A program made the translations under genes and the position numbers. A stretch of 64,000 nt of DNA from Streptomyces liliiviolaceus. Lineage in GTDB: Bacteria; Actinomycetota; Actinomycetes; Streptomycetales; Streptomycetaceae. The notes under the pieces are model-generated. The model was not told the origin of the DNA. It saw nothing but the letters and a program-made list of their open reading frames with translations, and searched no databases. Shown piece by piece: positions 16,743-26,395 of this stretch (the stretch's first letter is position 1; every line of letters starts with the position of its first letter). The stretch spans positions 2,170,001 through 2,234,000 of the forward strand of contig NZ_JAGPYQ010000001.1 of the NCBI RefSeq assembly GCF_018070025.1. The letters are read 5' to 3'.

Positions 16743-17798
16743 GTGCAGGAACTCCACGACACCGCCCTCGCCCCGCTGACCACCTTCCGGCTCGGTGGTC
16801 CTGCCGACCGGCTGATCACCGCGACCACCGACGACGAGGTCATCGCCGCCGTCCGCGAGGCCGACGACTCCGGTACGCCGCTGCTGCTGATCGGCGGCGG
16901 ATCCAACCTGGTCATCGGCGACAAGGGCTTCGCGGGCACCGCCCTGCGCATCGCCACCCGCGGCTTCGACCTGGACGGTACGAAGCTGGAGCTGGCCGCC
17001 GGCGAGGTGTGGACCGACGCGGTCGCCCGGACCGTCGAGGCCCGTCTCGCGGGCATCGAGTGCCTCGCCGGAATCCCGGGCTCCGCCGGTGCGACACCGA
17101 TCCAGAACGTGGGCGCGTACGGGCAGGAAGTGTCGTCGACGATCACCGAAGTGGTCGCCTACGACCGCGAGAGCCGCGAGACGGTCACCATGTCCAACGC
17201 CGAGTGCGCCTTCTCGTACCGGCACAGCCGGTTCAAGGGCGATCCCGAGCGGTTCGTCGTGCTGCGGGTCCGTTTCGAGCTGGAGGACGCGGCGGGGCTG
17301 TCCGCGCCGCTGAGGTACGCCGAGACGGCTCGCATGCTCGGTGTCGACCCCGGCGACCGCGTGCCCGTGGACGCGGCCCGCGAGACCGTCCTGAAGCTGC
17401 GCTCCGGGAAGGGCATGGTCCTCGACCCCGAGGACCACGACACCTGGTCGGCCGGCTCGTTCTTCACCAACCCGATCCTCACGCGTGAGGAGTTCGCCGC
17501 GTTCCACGCGCGCGTGGCCGAGCGCCTGGGCGACGGAGTGGTCCCGCCCGCTTACCCCGCGGACGACGAGCACACCAAGACCTCCGCGGCCTGGCTGATC
17601 GACAAGTCGGGCTTCACCAAGGGGTACGGCACCGGCCCGGCCCGTATCTCCACCAAGCACACCCTGGCCCTCACCAACCGCGGCGGGGCCACCACGGAGG
17701 ACCTGCTCGCGCTCGCCCGCGAGGTCGTCGCGGGCGTCCACGACGCCTTCGGGATCACGCTCGTCAACGAACCGGTGACGGTGGGCGTCAGCCTCTGA
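16743..17798 (+). CDS. murB: UDP-N-acetylenolpyruvoylglucosamine reductase
   Basis: Flavoenzyme that makes UDP-MurNAc in peptidoglycan synthesis. 351 residues, the type I MurB length. LLLIGGGSNLVIGD (47-60) and IPGSAGATPIQNVGAYGQEV (111-130) bind FAD, YRHSRFKG (159-166) contains the active-site Arg, and SAGSFFTNPI supplies the catalytic Ser. The GTG at 16743 was chosen because TACTCT (16731-16736) lies only 6 bp upstream; the message is probably leaderless. A longer in-frame start would run through the terminator hairpin. It is a single-gene unit. Confidence 0.95.
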   Translation: MQELHDTALAPLTTFRLGGPADRLITATTDDEVIAAVREADDSGTPLLLIGGGSNLVIGDKGFAGTALRIATRGFDLDGTKLELAAGEVWTDAVARTVEARLAGIECLAGIPGSAGATPIQNVGAYGQEVSSTITEVVAYDRESRETVTMSNAECAFSYRHSRFKGDPERFVVLRVRFELEDAAGLSAPLRYAETARMLGVDPGDRVPVDAARETVLKLRSGKGMVLDPEDHDTWSAGSFFTNPILTREEFAAFHARVAERLGDGVVPPAYPADDEHTKTSAAWLIDKSGFTKGYGTGPARISTKHTLALTNRGGATTEDLLALAREVVAGVHDAFGITLVNEPVTVGVSL

Positions 17799-17861
17799 GA
17801 CGGTATTCCGCTTGTCGGCGGCCGTGAGAGGCGGTCACCCTGGGGCCATGAGAGAACTCCC

Positions 17862-18581
17862 GTGCGGCTGAGGGTCACCGAGTTCGCGCCGCGAGCCGGC
17901 CGGTACGCGTTCCGGGTCGTCCAGCCGAGCCCCGCCCTGCGGCACACCACACTCAGCGACCCCCTACGGGAGTGGGGATATCTGGTCGGGGACCACGACG
18001 GGCTCTCCCGCCTCGCCGCGCTGTTCTCGTTCGCCGCGCACTCCCCGCACACGGTCGTCCACGTCCCGCTGCGCGACGGCGTCCCCCGGCAGTACGCGCC
18101 CGGGGTGCCGGTGGACCTGGTCCTCGTCCACCGGACCCTGGGCCTGCGGCCGTCCGTCTGGCCCGCGCTGCGCCGCGGGTTGACCCGGGGCACCCCGGGC
18201 ACCGTCCGCACCGACGAACAGCGGACCGCCCGTCACGCCGCCGCCTGGCAGGCGCGCTGGGACCGGCGCTGGGACCGGCTGGCCCCGGTCGACAGGATCC
18301 GTCCCGCGACGCACGCCCGGACGCTGTTCCTCTTCGGCGCCCGGGACACCTTCGCCTCGGCGTCCGTCCACCTGGAACTGGCGGCAGGGTTCGGCCCGCT
18401 CGGCAAGAGGGCGGCCAAGGGACACGACGTGCTGGTCACCACGCTCACCCCGCATCTGCCGCTGACCCGGGGGCGGGGGCCGGAGCTCGACATCGGCTTC
18501 CAGGCGTACCCGCCCCTCTCCCACTTCAGGCGGCCGGGGCGCTCAGCCAGTCGTCGACCCCGGACAGCAGCTTCTCCCTGA
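17862..18581 (+). CDS. Uncharacterised 239-aa protein
   Basis: A basic, Arg/Pro-rich protein of 239 residues with no motif I recognise. It starts at GTG 17862, MRLRVTEFAPRAGRYAFRV. Tryptophan-rich stretches (AAWQARWDRRWDRL) lie in the middle. The last ~19 residues (RRPGRSASRRPRTAASP) are coded by DNA overlapping the convergent adenosine deaminase 3' end by 56 bp. Codon bias suits a real gene, and similar proteins seem to sit beside murB in Streptomyces, but I cannot give a function. Confidence 0.55.
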   Translation: MRLRVTEFAPRAGRYAFRVVQPSPALRHTTLSDPLREWGYLVGDHDGLSRLAALFSFAAHSPHTVVHVPLRDGVPRQYAPGVPVDLVLVHRTLGLRPSVWPALRRGLTRGTPGTVRTDEQRTARHAAAWQARWDRRWDRLAPVDRIRPATHARTLFLFGARDTFASASVHLELAAGFGPLGKRAAKGHDVLVTTLTPHLPLTRGRGPELDIGFQAYPPLSHFRRPGRSASRRPRTAASP

Positions 18582-19554
18582 TGTCGGGCGGCGCCGCCGA
18601 GGCGCGTACCGACTGCCGTGCCAGTTCGGCCAGTTCGGCGTCCGTGAAGCCGTGGTGGCGGCGCGCGATGTCGTACTGGGCGGCCAGCCGGGAGCCGAAC
18701 AGCAGCGGGTCGTCCGCACCGAGCGCCATGGGCACGCCCGCCTCGAAGAGCGTGCGCAGGGGGACGTCCTCCGGCTTCTCGTAGACCCCCAGGGCGACGT
18801 TCGAGGCCGGGCAGACCTCGCAGGTGATGCCGCGGTCCGCGAGCCGCTTCAGCAGCCGCGGGTCCTCGGCGGCCCGCACCCCGTGCCCGATCCGCGAGGC
18901 GTGCAGATCGTCCAGGCAGTCGCGGACGGACGCGGGGCCCGTCAGCTCGCCGCCGTGCGGCGCGGCCAGCAGCCCGCCCTCCCGGGCGATCGCGAAGGCC
19001 CGGTCGAAGTCCCGCGCCATGCCCCGCCGCTCGTCGTTGGAGAGCCCGAACCCGACGATGCCGCGGTCCGCGTACCGCACGGCCAGCCGGGCCAGCGTGC
19101 GGGCGTCCAGCGGGTGCTTCATCCGGTTCGCGGCGACCAGGACCCGCATACCGAGCCCGGTCTCGCGCGAGGCCGTGTCCACCGCGTCCAGGATGATCTC
19201 CAGGGCGGGGATCAGACCGCCCAGACGAGGGGCGTACGACGTGGGGTCGACCTGGATCTCCAGCCACCCCGAGCCGTCCCTCAGGTCCTCCTCGGCGGCC
19301 TCGCGCACGAGCCGCTGGATGTCCTCGGGATCTCTGAGGCATGAGCGCGCCGCGTCGTACAGACGCTGGAAGCGGAACCAGCCGCGCTCGTCCGTCGCCC
19401 GCAGCTTGGGCGGCTCGCCGCTCGTCAGCGCCTCGGGCAGATGGATTCCGTGCTTGTCGGCCAGTTCCAGCAGGGTGGTGTGCCGCATCGAACCGGTGAA
19501 ATGCAGGTGCAGATGAGCCTTGGGCAGCTCAGAGACCTTACGTACGTGCTCCAT
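18526..19554 (-). CDS. add: Adenosine deaminase
   Basis: Zinc enzyme converting adenosine to inosine in purine salvage. 342 residues, the family length. HLHLHFTG (residues 15-22, metal His pair), APHGGE (about 198-203, His and catalytic Glu), RIGHGV (about 222-227) and GADDPLLFGS (about 280-289, Asp pair) are all present. The ATG at 19554 gives the right distance to the first motif. The Phe of HFTG, where animal enzymes have L(D/E)G, is typical of the actinobacterial subgroup, some of which deaminate related substrates. The 3' end overlaps a convergent gene. Confidence 0.93.
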   Translation of the reverse strand: MEHVRKVSELPKAHLHLHFTGSMRHTTLLELADKHGIHLPEALTSGEPPKLRATDERGWFRFQRLYDAARSCLRDPEDIQRLVREAAEEDLRDGSGWLEIQVDPTSYAPRLGGLIPALEIILDAVDTASRETGLGMRVLVAANRMKHPLDARTLARLAVRYADRGIVGFGLSNDERRGMARDFDRAFAIAREGGLLAAPHGGELTGPASVRDCLDDLHASRIGHGVRAAEDPRLLKRLADRGITCEVCPASNVALGVYEKPEDVPLRTLFEAGVPMALGADDPLLFGSRLAAQYDIARRHHGFTDAELAELARQSVRASAAPPDIREKLLSGVDDWLSAPAA

Positions 19555-19628
19555 TCAAGGATCCTGCCGCACGCCGGCGCCGTATCGGTAGCGCTTTCCC
19601 TGAACGTGGTCTTGCTCGCACGAAGAAA

Positions 19629-19658
19629 CGAGCCGCCTCCCCGGAGGGAAGCGGCTCG
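19629..19658. terminator. Terminator-like hairpin between aspartate aminotransferase and add
   Basis: CGAGCCGC pairs with GCGGCTCG, extended by TCCC/GGGA across a one-base mismatch. It follows the aminotransferase gene on the minus strand. Confidence 0.75.
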
Positions 19659-19707
19659 CCCCACCCGCTGACGTGAGCGGATTCAGTACTTACTGTCGTG
19701 CGCGGGT

Positions 19708-20934
19708 TCAGGCCTTGGCCTCCGCCAGGAGCTTCTGGATCCGCGAGACGCCCTCGACGAGGTCCTCGTCACCCAGCGCGTACGACAGCCGCAGATAGCC
19801 CGGCGTGCCGAAGGCCTCGCCCGGGACGACCGCGACCTCGGCCTCCTCCAGGATCAGCGCGGCCAGCTCGACGGAGGTCTGCGGGCGCTTGCCGCGGATC
19901 TCCTTGCCGAGGAGCGCCTTCACCGAGGGGTACGCGTAGAACGCGCCCTCGGGCTCCGGGCAGAGCACGCCGTCGATCTCGTTGAGCATGCGCACGATCG
20001 TCCTGCGGCGGCGGTCGAAGGCCTCGCGCATCTCGGCGACGGCCGTCAGGTCGCCCGAGACGGCGGCGATCGCGGCGGCCTGGGCCACGTTCGACACGTT
20101 CGACGTGGCATGGGACTGCAGGTTGGTCGCGGCCTTCACCACGTCCTTGGGGCCGATGACCCACCCGACCCGCCAGCCGGTCATCGCGTACGTCTTCGCC
20201 ACGCCGTTGACCACGATGCACTTGTCGCGCAGCTCGGGAAGTACCGCCGGCAGCGAGGTGAACTTCGCGTCCCCGTAGACCAGGTGCTCGTAGATCTCGT
20301 CCGTCATCACCCACAGGCCGTGCTCGACGGCCCAGCGGCCGATGGCCTCGGTGTCCTCGGCGCTGTAGACGGCGCCGGTCGGGTTGGAGGGCGACACGAA
20401 GAGGACGACCTTGGTCTTCTCCGTACGGGCCGCCTCCAGCTGCTCGACCGAGACGCGGTAGCCGGTCGTCTCGTCCGCGACGACGTCCACCGGGACACCG
20501 CCGGCGAGACGGATCGACTCGGGGTACGTCGTCCAGTAGGGGGCCGGGACGATGACCTCGTCGCCCGGGTCGAGGATCGCGGCGAACGCCTCGTAGATGG
20601 CCTGCTTGCCGCCGTTGGTCACCAGGACCTGGGAGGCGTCCACCTCGTAGTGGGAGTCACGCAGCGTCTTGGCGACGATCGCCGCCTTCAGCTCAGGAAG
20701 GCCGCCGGCCGGCGTGTAGCGGTGGTACTTCGGGTTCTTGCATGCCTCGATGGCGGCCTCGACGACGTAGTCCGGGGTCGGGAAGTCGGGCTCACCGGCG
20801 CCGAAGCCGATCACCGGACGTCCGGCGGCCTTGAGGGCCTTGGCCTTGGCGTCCACGGCGAGGGTGGCGGACTCGGAGATCGCGCCGACTCGGGCGGAGA
20901 CCCGGCGCTCGGTGGGAGGGATTGCAGCGCTCAT
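19708..20934 (-). CDS. aspC: Aspartate aminotransferase, PLP-dependent class I
   Basis: A 408-residue fold-type I aminotransferase (Iγ-type). [15 protein letters not shown] starts the domain, [13 protein letters not shown] binds cofactor phosphate, [11 protein letters not shown] and [12 protein letters not shown] give the PLP Asn/Asp/Tyr set, [17 protein letters not shown] has the Schiff-base lysine, and [13 protein letters not shown] has the substrate-binding Arg. The start at 20934 was chosen; an in-frame ATG nine bases earlier (20943) and a long Cys-rich extension are less likely. It transfers the amino group of aspartate to 2-oxoglutarate; many actinobacterial forms also use prephenate. 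It is divergent from tRNA-Trp. Confidence 0.92.
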   Translation of the reverse strand: MSAAIPPTERRVSARVGAISESATLAVDAKAKALKAAGRPVIGFGAGEPDFPTPDYVVEAAIEACKNPKYHRYTPAGGLPELKAAIVAKTLRDSHYEVDASQVLVTNGGKQAIYEAFAAILDPGDEVIVPAPYWTTYPESIRLAGGVPVDVVADETTGYRVSVEQLEAARTEKTKVVLFVSPSNPTGAVYSAEDTEAIGRWAVEHGLWVMTDEIYEHLVYGDAKFTSLPAVLPELRDKCIVVNGVAKTYAMTGWRVGWVIGPKDVVKAATNLQSHATSNVSNVAQAAAIAAVSGDLTAVAEMREAFDRRRRTIVRMLNEIDGVLCPEPEGAFYAYPSVKALLGKEIRGKRPQTSVELAALILEEAEVAVVPGEAFGTPGYLRLSYALGDEDLVEGVSRIQKLLAEAKA

Positions 20935-21160
20935 GGGACCCATCGTTTCAGACCGGAAACGTCCCCGGCACACTGGTTTCACAGACTGGGCAGCGCCGGA
21001 CGGACCCGGGGCCGGGTACGCACAAAGTCCGTACGGACACTTTCTGTTCGACGACCGGCCGCCGACCACGTACACTCTCACCTCGTTGGCCTTCACCGGC
21101 CGCACTCTTCCGGTGCACTCCGAGCACCCGGGCGGATGCGGTACGTTGTGGGGGAAGCAA

Positions 21161-21233
21161 AGGGTCGTAGCTCAATTGGTAGAGCACTGGTCTCCAAAAC
21201 CAGCGGTTGGGGGTTCAAGTCCCTCCGGCCCTG
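21161..21233 (+). tRNA. tRNA-Trp (CCA)
   Basis: 73 nt. AGGGTCG pairs with CGGCCCT, the anticodon arm is CTGGT-CTCCAAA-ACCAG with anticodon CCA, and the T arm is GGGGG-TTCAAGT-CCCTC. A TACACT -10 lies at 21071-21076 with TTCGAC 18 bp earlier. Its place upstream of secE is conserved in actinobacteria. Confidence 0.97.
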
Positions 21234-21342
21234 CTACACACTCCTTTCACCAGGATGTGTGCGCATGTACGTACTGCATTGCACCGCCGTGCGGCTCACA
21301 CCGGGCGCGGCACGGCCACGACCCGGAATCAGGTGAGGACGA

Positions 21343-21630
21343 GTGACGGACGCCGTGGGCTCCATCGACATGCCTGATGCCCAGGATGAGGCGCCGGAGT
21401 CCCAGAAGAAGGGCCGCAAGGGTGGCAAGCGTGCCAAGAAGGGCCCGCTGAAGCGCCTCGCCCTCTTCTACCGCCAGATCGTCGCGGAGCTCCGCAAGGT
21501 TGTCTGGCCGACCCGCAATCAGCTGACGACGTACACCACAGTGGTGATTGTGTTCGTTGTCATCATGATCGGTCTGGTGACTGTGATTGACTTCGGACTC
21601 GACAAGGCCGCCAAGTACGTCTTCGGCTAG
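21343..21630 (+). CDS. secE: Preprotein translocase subunit SecE
   Basis: 95-residue single-span SecE. A Lys/Arg-rich cytoplasmic region ([18 protein letters not shown]) leads into [20 protein letters not shown], the amphipathic clamp helix of SecE, and one C-terminal helix ([20 protein letters not shown]). It stabilises SecY. It starts at GTG 21343 with GAGGACGA ahead. nusG follows 77 bp downstream, and the two are likely cotranscribed after tRNA-Trp. Confidence 0.96.
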   Translation: MTDAVGSIDMPDAQDEAPESQKKGRKGGKRAKKGPLKRLALFYRQIVAELRKVVWPTRNQLTTYTTVVIVFVVIMIGLVTVIDFGLDKAAKYVFG

Positions 21631-21707
21631 GCCAAGCGCGAAGGGCGCCGTACCCGGCGCCCGCTTTCGCGTGTTCCACCCCCATGATCCAGGAAGAAGC
21701 AGCCACC

Positions 21708-22571
21708 GTGTCTGACCCGAACCTGAACGATGCCGTCGAGTCGGTCGAGTCCCGTGACGACGAACTCGACATCGTCGAGGGCGCGGACGTCGAGGACGAG
21801 GTCGAGGCTGCCGACGCCGCGGCGGGCAAGCCCGCCGAAGAGGCCGCGCTGCAGGTCGAGGACGAGTCCGGCGAGGACGCCGAGGGCGAGTCCGCCGACG
21901 CCGCGGCCGACGAGGACGCCACCGACGAGGAGGAGGCGGAGGAGGCCGAGCCGGTCGACCCCGTCACCGCCCTGCGTGAGGAACTCCGTTCGCTGCCCGG
22001 CGAGTGGTACGTCATCCACACGTACGCCGGTTACGAGAACCGCGTGAAGACCAACCTCGAACAGCGTGCCGTCTCGCTGAACGTCGAGGACTTCATCTTC
22101 GCGGCCGAGGTGCCGCAAGAAGAGGTCGCGCAGATCAAGAACGGCGAGCGCAAGACCATCAAGCAGAACAAGCTCCCCGGCTACGTGCTGGTGCGCATGG
22201 ATCTGACGAACGAGTCCTGGGGTGTCGTCCGCAACACCCCCGGCGTCACCGGCTTCGTGGGCAACGCCTACGACCCGTACCCGCTGACGCTGGACGAGAT
22301 CGTCAAGATGCTCGCCCCCGAGGCCGAGGAGAAGGCCGCCCGCGAGGCCGCCGAGGCCGAGGGCAAGCCGGCGCCGTCCCGCAAGCTTGAGGTCCAGGTG
22401 CTGGACTTCGAGGTGGGCGACTCGGTCACCGTCACCGACGGCCCGTTCGCGACGCTGCAGGCGACCATCAACGAGATCAACGCCGACTCGAAGAAGGTCA
22501 AGGGCCTCGTCGAGATCTTCGGCCGCGAGACTCCGGTGGAGCTCAGCTTCGACCAGATCCAGAAGAACTGA
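21708..22571 (+). CDS. nusG: Transcription termination/antitermination factor NusG
   Basis: 287 residues. A long acidic N-terminal tail (residues ~1-90, rich in Asp/Glu/Ala) is typical of Streptomyces. The NGN domain begins [20 protein letters not shown] and includes LPGYVLVRM; the KOW domain lies at the end ([20 protein letters not shown]). NusG binds the polymerase clamp and links it to Rho or the ribosome. The GTG at 21708 was chosen over the ATG at 21684 because AGGAAGAAG lies 8-16 bases upstream. Same unit as secE; a hairpin separates it from rplK. Confidence 0.95.
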   Translation: MSDPNLNDAVESVESRDDELDIVEGADVEDEVEAADAAAGKPAEEAALQVEDESGEDAEGESADAAADEDATDEEEAEEAEPVDPVTALREELRSLPGEWYVIHTYAGYENRVKTNLEQRAVSLNVEDFIFAAEVPQEEVAQIKNGERKTIKQNKLPGYVLVRMDLTNESWGVVRNTPGVTGFVGNAYDPYPLTLDEIVKMLAPEAEEKAAREAAEAEGKPAPSRKLEVQVLDFEVGDSVTVTDGPFATLQATINEINADSKKVKGLVEIFGRETPVELSFDQIQKN

Positions 22572-22598
22572 CGTTCTTTCGGACCGTACGCTTCCGAC

Positions 22599-22633
22599 CA
22601 GGTCAGACAGGCTCTCGCAGCCCGTCTGACCTG
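22599..22633 (+). terminator. Hairpin between nusG and rplK
   Basis: CAGGTCAGAC pairs perfectly with GTCTGACCTG around a 15-nt loop, 27 bp past the nusG stop. It may act as a terminator or attenuator. Confidence 0.7.
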
Positions 22634-22682
22634 CTCGGTTTCAGGCTGCGCACCGATACCCGTTATCGTTGTGCGGTATGCC

Positions 22683-22705
22683 TCCATCCGGATGATCCGG
22701 ATGGA
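22683..22705. promoter_or_regulatory. 23-bp palindrome in the rplK leader
   Basis: TCCATCCGGAT-G-ATCCGGATGGA: 11-bp arms and a single central base, 35 bp upstream of rplK. It can be an operator or, in RNA, an extended stem. GGAGAG follows as ribosome site. Confidence 0.6.
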
Positions 22706-22740
22706 TGGCCGGAAACTCTCACTAGGACCCGGAGAGAGCA

Positions 22741-23175
22741 ATGCCTCCCAAGAAGAAGAAGGTCACGGGGCTCATCAAGCTCCAGATCCAGGCCGGTGCG
22801 GCCAACCCGGCGCCGCCGGTCGGCCCCGCACTGGGCCAGCACGGCGTCAACATCATGGAGTTCTGCAAGGCCTACAACGCGGCGACCGAGTCGCAGCGCG
22901 GCTGGGTCATCCCGGTGGAGATCACGGTCTACGAAGACCGCTCCTTCACCTTCATCACCAAGACCCCGCCGGCCGCGAAGATGATCCTCAAGGCCGCCGG
23001 TGTCGAGAAGGGCTCGGGCGAGCCGCACAAGACCAAGGTCGCCAAGATCACGCAGGCCCAGGTCCGCGAGATCGCCACGACCAAGCTGGCCGACCTGAAC
23101 GCCAACGACCTGGACGCCGCGTCGAAGATCATCGCCGGCACCGCCCGTTCCATGGGCATCACGGTCGAGGGCTGA
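22741..23175 (+). CDS. rplK: 50S ribosomal protein L11
   Basis: 144 residues, the normal size. [18 protein letters not shown] and [20 protein letters not shown] are the RNA-binding N-domain signature; [14 protein letters not shown] follows, and the C-terminal domain binds the GTPase-centre rRNA that is the target of thiostrepton. Together with L10 and L12 it builds the stalk base, and it is needed for RelA activation. The ATG has GGAGAGAGCA ahead. rplA follows after a 76-bp spacer with its own hairpin. Confidence 0.97.
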
Positions 23176-23197
23176 TCCCCACCCTTGTAGAACACCG

Positions 23198-23225
23198 TGG
23201 CAGGGCCTGCTCGGCCCCTACCACG
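23198..23225 (+). promoter_or_regulatory. Hairpin in the rplK-rplA spacer
   Basis: GTGGCAGGGCC and GGCCCCTACCAC form an imperfect stem around TGCTC about 30 bp before rplA. It could be an autoregulatory site for L1, which in other bacteria binds its own mRNA, but the L1 recognition element is not evident. Confidence 0.35.
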
Positions 23226-23251
23226 ACTCCTCAGAGCACACAGGAGCAGTA

Positions 23252-23977
23252 GTGAGCAAGCGCAGCAAGTCTCTCCGCGCTGCGGACGCCAAGATCGACC
23301 GGGAGAAGCTGTACGCCCCGCTCGAAGCCGTCCGTCTCGCCAAGGAGACCTCCACCTCCAAGTTCGACGGCACCGTCGAGGTCGCCTTCCGTCTGGGTGT
23401 CGACCCGCGCAAGGCCGACCAGATGGTCCGCGGCACCGTGAACCTCCCGCACGGCACCGGCAAGACCGCCCGGGTCCTGGTCTTCGCGACCGGTGACCGT
23501 GCCGAGGCCGCGACTGCCGCCGGCGCCGACATCGTCGGCTCCGACGAACTCATCGACGAGGTCGCGAAGGGGCGTCTGGACTTCGACGCCGTCGTCGCCA
23601 CCCCGGACCTCATGGGCAAGGTCGGCCGCCTGGGCCGTGTCCTCGGCCCGCGTGGTCTGATGCCGAACCCGAAGACGGGCACCGTGACCCCGGACGTGGC
23701 CAAGGCCGTGACCGAGATCAAGGGCGGCAAGATCGAGTTCCGCGTCGACAAGCACTCGAACCTGCACTTCATCATCGGCAAGGCGTCGTTCGACGACACG
23801 CAGCTGGTGGAGAACTACGGCGCCGCGCTCGACGAGATCCTTCGTCTGAAGCCGTCGGCCGCCAAGGGTCGCTACATCAAGAAGGCCACGATCAGCACCA
23901 CGATCGGCCCCGGCATCACTGTCGACTCGAACCGCACCCGCAACCTCCTCGTCGAGGAGGACCCGGCCGCCGTCTGA
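23252..23977 (+). CDS. rplA: 50S ribosomal protein L1
   Basis: 241 residues. [22 protein letters not shown] is the domain I start, [30 protein letters not shown] the invariant L1 signature (about residues 120-150), and [19 protein letters not shown] follows. L1 forms the mobile L1 stalk beside the E site. Starts with GTG at 23252 after GGAGCAG. A long terminator follows and ends the operon. Confidence 0.97.
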   Translation: MSKRSKSLRAADAKIDREKLYAPLEAVRLAKETSTSKFDGTVEVAFRLGVDPRKADQMVRGTVNLPHGTGKTARVLVFATGDRAEAATAAGADIVGSDELIDEVAKGRLDFDAVVATPDLMGKVGRLGRVLGPRGLMPNPKTGTVTPDVAKAVTEIKGGKIEFRVDKHSNLHFIIGKASFDDTQLVENYGAALDEILRLKPSAAKGRYIKKATISTTIGPGITVDSNRTRNLLVEEDPAAV

Positions 23978-24020
23978 GCCTGACGCTCACCGGTAGCCGC
24001 GTCGCAGACGCGATTTCAGG

Positions 24021-24055
24021 ACGGGCCCCGCAACCTTTCGAGGTGCGGGGCCCGT
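24021..24055 (+). terminator. Terminator after rplA
   Basis: ACGGGCCCCGC pairs with GCGGGGCCCGT, continuing with ACCT/AGGT around a TTCG loop (one bulged A). TTTG follows. A typical GC-rich stem. Confidence 0.92.
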
Positions 24056-24145
24056 CTTTGTGTCCGGCGCCCGGTGACCGTTCCCGGGTCGGATGTCGGT
24101 GGCCTGCGCTAGCGTGCGGGGCACAGGAATCGCATAGGGGGACGA

Positions 24146-25066
24146 ATGATGAGCTCGATCGTGCGCCGGGTGGCCGTCTCGATAGCGGTGGCCGCCGCCC
24201 TGACCGGAGCCGCGGCCTGTAGCGGCTCCGACTCCGACGGGGACTCCGGAGGGGACAGCGAGGGTTCGGCGGGCGCGGGCAAGGGCGCCGGCGAGGCCAG
24301 GACCCGTACGGACGCGATCGTGGCCCTTCGTTCCGTGGAGAAGAGCACCGACGGCGCGGACTCCGCCAAGGTCGAGTCCACCACGACCATGGGCACGATG
24401 ATGTCGATGGAGGCGGACGGCGCCCTCGGCTGGGCCGACGGACTCACCGGCAAGCTGACGATCACGTACACCGGCGGCACGATGGCCGACCAGATGCGCC
24501 AGCTGGGAACCACCTCCATGGAGGCCCGGTATCTGCCGGACGCCTACTACGCGAAGATGGGCGACAAGTTCGCCGCGCAGTCCGGCGGCAAGCACTGGAT
24601 CAAGTACGACTACGACGACCTGGCGAAGCTCGCCGGCGGATCGGGCGCGTACATGAAGGACCAGATGCAGAACACCACGCCGAACCAGTCGGTGAAGCTG
24701 CTGCTGGCCTCCGGGGACGTCGAGAAGGTCGGCGAGGAGAAGGTGCGCGGCGAGGACACCACGCACTACTCGGGCACGGTCGACGTCGCGGATCTCGCGG
24801 GCCGGAACTCCTCCCTCTCCGCGAGCCAACTGGCCGATCTCAAGAGCCAGTTGGAGCAGGCCGGGGTGACCACCGAGACCATCGACATCTGGGTGAACGA
24901 CAAGGACCTGCTGGTCAAGAAGGCCGAGAAGGGCGAGCTGGCGACCGGCTCGATGTCCTCGACGGCGTACTACAGCGACTACGGCGTCGAGGTCGCGGCC
25001 GAGGAGCCCGCGGCGGGCGACACCGCGGACTTCAAGGACCTGATGCGGAGCCAGCCGGCGGGCTGA
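24146..25066 (+). CDS. LppX-like lipoprotein, paralogue 1 (between rplA and rplJ)
   Basis: 306-residue exported lipoprotein. Signal helix with lipobox GAAAC (Cys25), then a disordered Ser/Gly/Asp-rich linker (to about 45), then a folded domain with [16 protein letters not shown] and [23 protein letters not shown]. Both elements recur in the next gene ([26 protein letters not shown]) and partly in the lipoprotein at 10.0-11.1 kb. The LppX/LprG-like fold binds lipids in its family; that role here is inferred. ATG 24146 or 24149 may start. It has its own promoter region after the rplA terminator (TAGCGT -10-like near 24111) and is not part of the ribosomal operons. Confidence 0.85.
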   Translation: MMSSIVRRVAVSIAVAAALTGAAACSGSDSDGDSGGDSEGSAGAGKGAGEARTRTDAIVALRSVEKSTDGADSAKVESTTTMGTMMSMEADGALGWADGLTGKLTITYTGGTMADQMRQLGTTSMEARYLPDAYYAKMGDKFAAQSGGKHWIKYDYDDLAKLAGGSGAYMKDQMQNTTPNQSVKLLLASGDVEKVGEEKVRGEDTTHYSGTVDVADLAGRNSSLSASQLADLKSQLEQAGVTTETIDIWVNDKDLLVKKAEKGELATGSMSSTAYYSDYGVEVAAEEPAAGDTADFKDLMRSQPAG

Positions 25067-25250
25067 AGCCGGTCGGCGGGCTGAAGCCGCCCGGACACTC
25101 CCTCCGGCCTCCGGTTCCACCCTCTCCTGGAAGTCACAGGCGTCACAGGCGTCACACAGGGCACGTGAGAACTCAGAGGACTGCCTGAACCACGCTGGGA
25201 TACGCTCGCGGCTTGTCTGTGAGTCGCTCATTTGTTCCTTGGGGGGAACC

Positions 25251-26108
25251 ATGAAGCTTTCTGTGCGCACGTCTGCACGCAACAGGGCGACGGGCGCGGT
25301 CGTCGCCGCGCTCGTCCTCGGTGGGGGTGCCGTCGGCTGTTCCAAGGGGGACGAGGAGTCCCCCGAGATGACTCCCGCCGCGGCCGTCGCCAAGGCGGCG
25401 AAGAAGACGGAGGACATCACCTCCCTCAGCTACCGGATGACGGGCAGGACCCCGGAGGAGGGGCGCATCAAGGCCGAGGCCCAGATGCGCATGAAGCCCG
25501 ACCTCGCCATGAGCATGAAGATGACCGCCCTGGACCAGGGGAAGGACGGCAACGCCGAGATCCGTCTGGTCGACAAGGCGATGTACATCGGCGGGGGCGC
25601 CGCGGCGGCCAAGGAGATGGACGGCAAGAGCTGGATCAAGTTCGACATGTCCACGCTGGGTGACGACGCACTGGGCGGCGGCGGGGCCCCGGGCGCCGGG
25701 ACGGCCGACAAGAACCCGGCGCAGGAGTCCACCTTCCTCACCGGCTCCAAGGACGTGAAGAAGGTCGGCACCGAGAAGGTCGAGGGCGTCGAGACCACCC
25801 ACTACAAGGGCACGGTCACCCTCGACGAGTTCCGCAAGTCCCTCAAGACCGAGAGCAAGGCCACCCGCGAGAAGCGGGAGAAGAGCCTTGAGCAGTACGA
25901 GAAGCTGGGCCTGGACGCGCTCACGATGGACATGTGGGTCGACGGCGAGGACCACACCAAGCAGTTCCGCATGCAGGGCGACGCCGACAAGGGCAAGCTC
26001 GACATGACCATCACCTTCCTCGACTACAACAAGCCCGTGACCGTCGAGGCCCCGCCGGCCAAGGACGTCATGGACCTGGCCGAGATGATGGGCGACCTGG
26101 AGGGCTGA
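25251..26108 (+). CDS. LppX-like lipoprotein, paralogue 2
   Basis: 285-residue lipoprotein with lipobox AVGC (Cys30) after a hydrophobic segment. The mature part repeats the plan of the previous gene: [21 protein letters not shown] (about 50-70), [36 protein letters not shown] and [18 protein letters not shown]. The ATG at 25251 was chosen with GGGGGGAACC directly before it, instead of a TTG 12 bp earlier. A 184-bp gap separates it from paralogue 1, and TACGCT at 25201-25206 suggests its own promoter. Confidence 0.87.
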   Translation: MKLSVRTSARNRATGAVVAALVLGGGAVGCSKGDEESPEMTPAAAVAKAAKKTEDITSLSYRMTGRTPEEGRIKAEAQMRMKPDLAMSMKMTALDQGKDGNAEIRLVDKAMYIGGGAAAAKEMDGKSWIKFDMSTLGDDALGGGGAPGAGTADKNPAQESTFLTGSKDVKKVGTEKVEGVETTHYKGTVTLDEFRKSLKTESKATREKREKSLEQYEKLGLDALTMDMWVDGEDHTKQFRMQGDADKGKLDMTITFLDYNKPVTVEAPPAKDVMDLAEMMGDLEG

Positions 26109-26131
26109 CGGCCCCGGAGGGCGCGATTTGC

Positions 26132-26157
26132 TTGACAGCGCCCCGTTCACGTAACCT
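26132..26157 (+). promoter_or_regulatory. Probable rplJ promoter
   Basis: A consensus TTGACA (26132-26137) lies just past the lipoprotein stop. TAACCT (26152-26157) is the best -10, but its 14-bp spacing is short, so the exact -10 is uncertain. Confidence 0.45.
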
Positions 26158-26159
26158 TC

Positions 26160-26395
26160 CACAGAAGCCAAAGACCGCTGGTCGTTGCTGTGCTCTCGTC
26201 AGAGGACGCGGTGACCGAAGGATCCGCTGAATTGCGGACGACCCGCGCAGGTGACTGTGGATGAGCTCCCGGACAGTCCCGTACTTCGTACGGATTCCGT
26301 CTGGTAGAGCCACGCCCCGTGCGCCTGCGCCGGGGCGTTTCGTTTTCCCAGTCTCCTTCTGAGCGGTCCTCATCACCCGGAAGGAGGCCACGCTT
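26160..26395 (+). ncRNA. rplJ leader RNA (L10-type autoregulatory leader)
   Basis: About 235 nt of untranslated leader before rplJ, with several paired elements and a final terminator-like hairpin ACGCCCCG-N11-CGGGGCGT (26312-26338) followed by TTCGTTTT. L10(L12)4 binding to leaders of this kind represses rplJL in many bacteria; a kink-turn target upstream is likely but I cannot prove it by eye. The hairpin placed 58 bp before the start favours attenuation. Confidence 0.65.
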
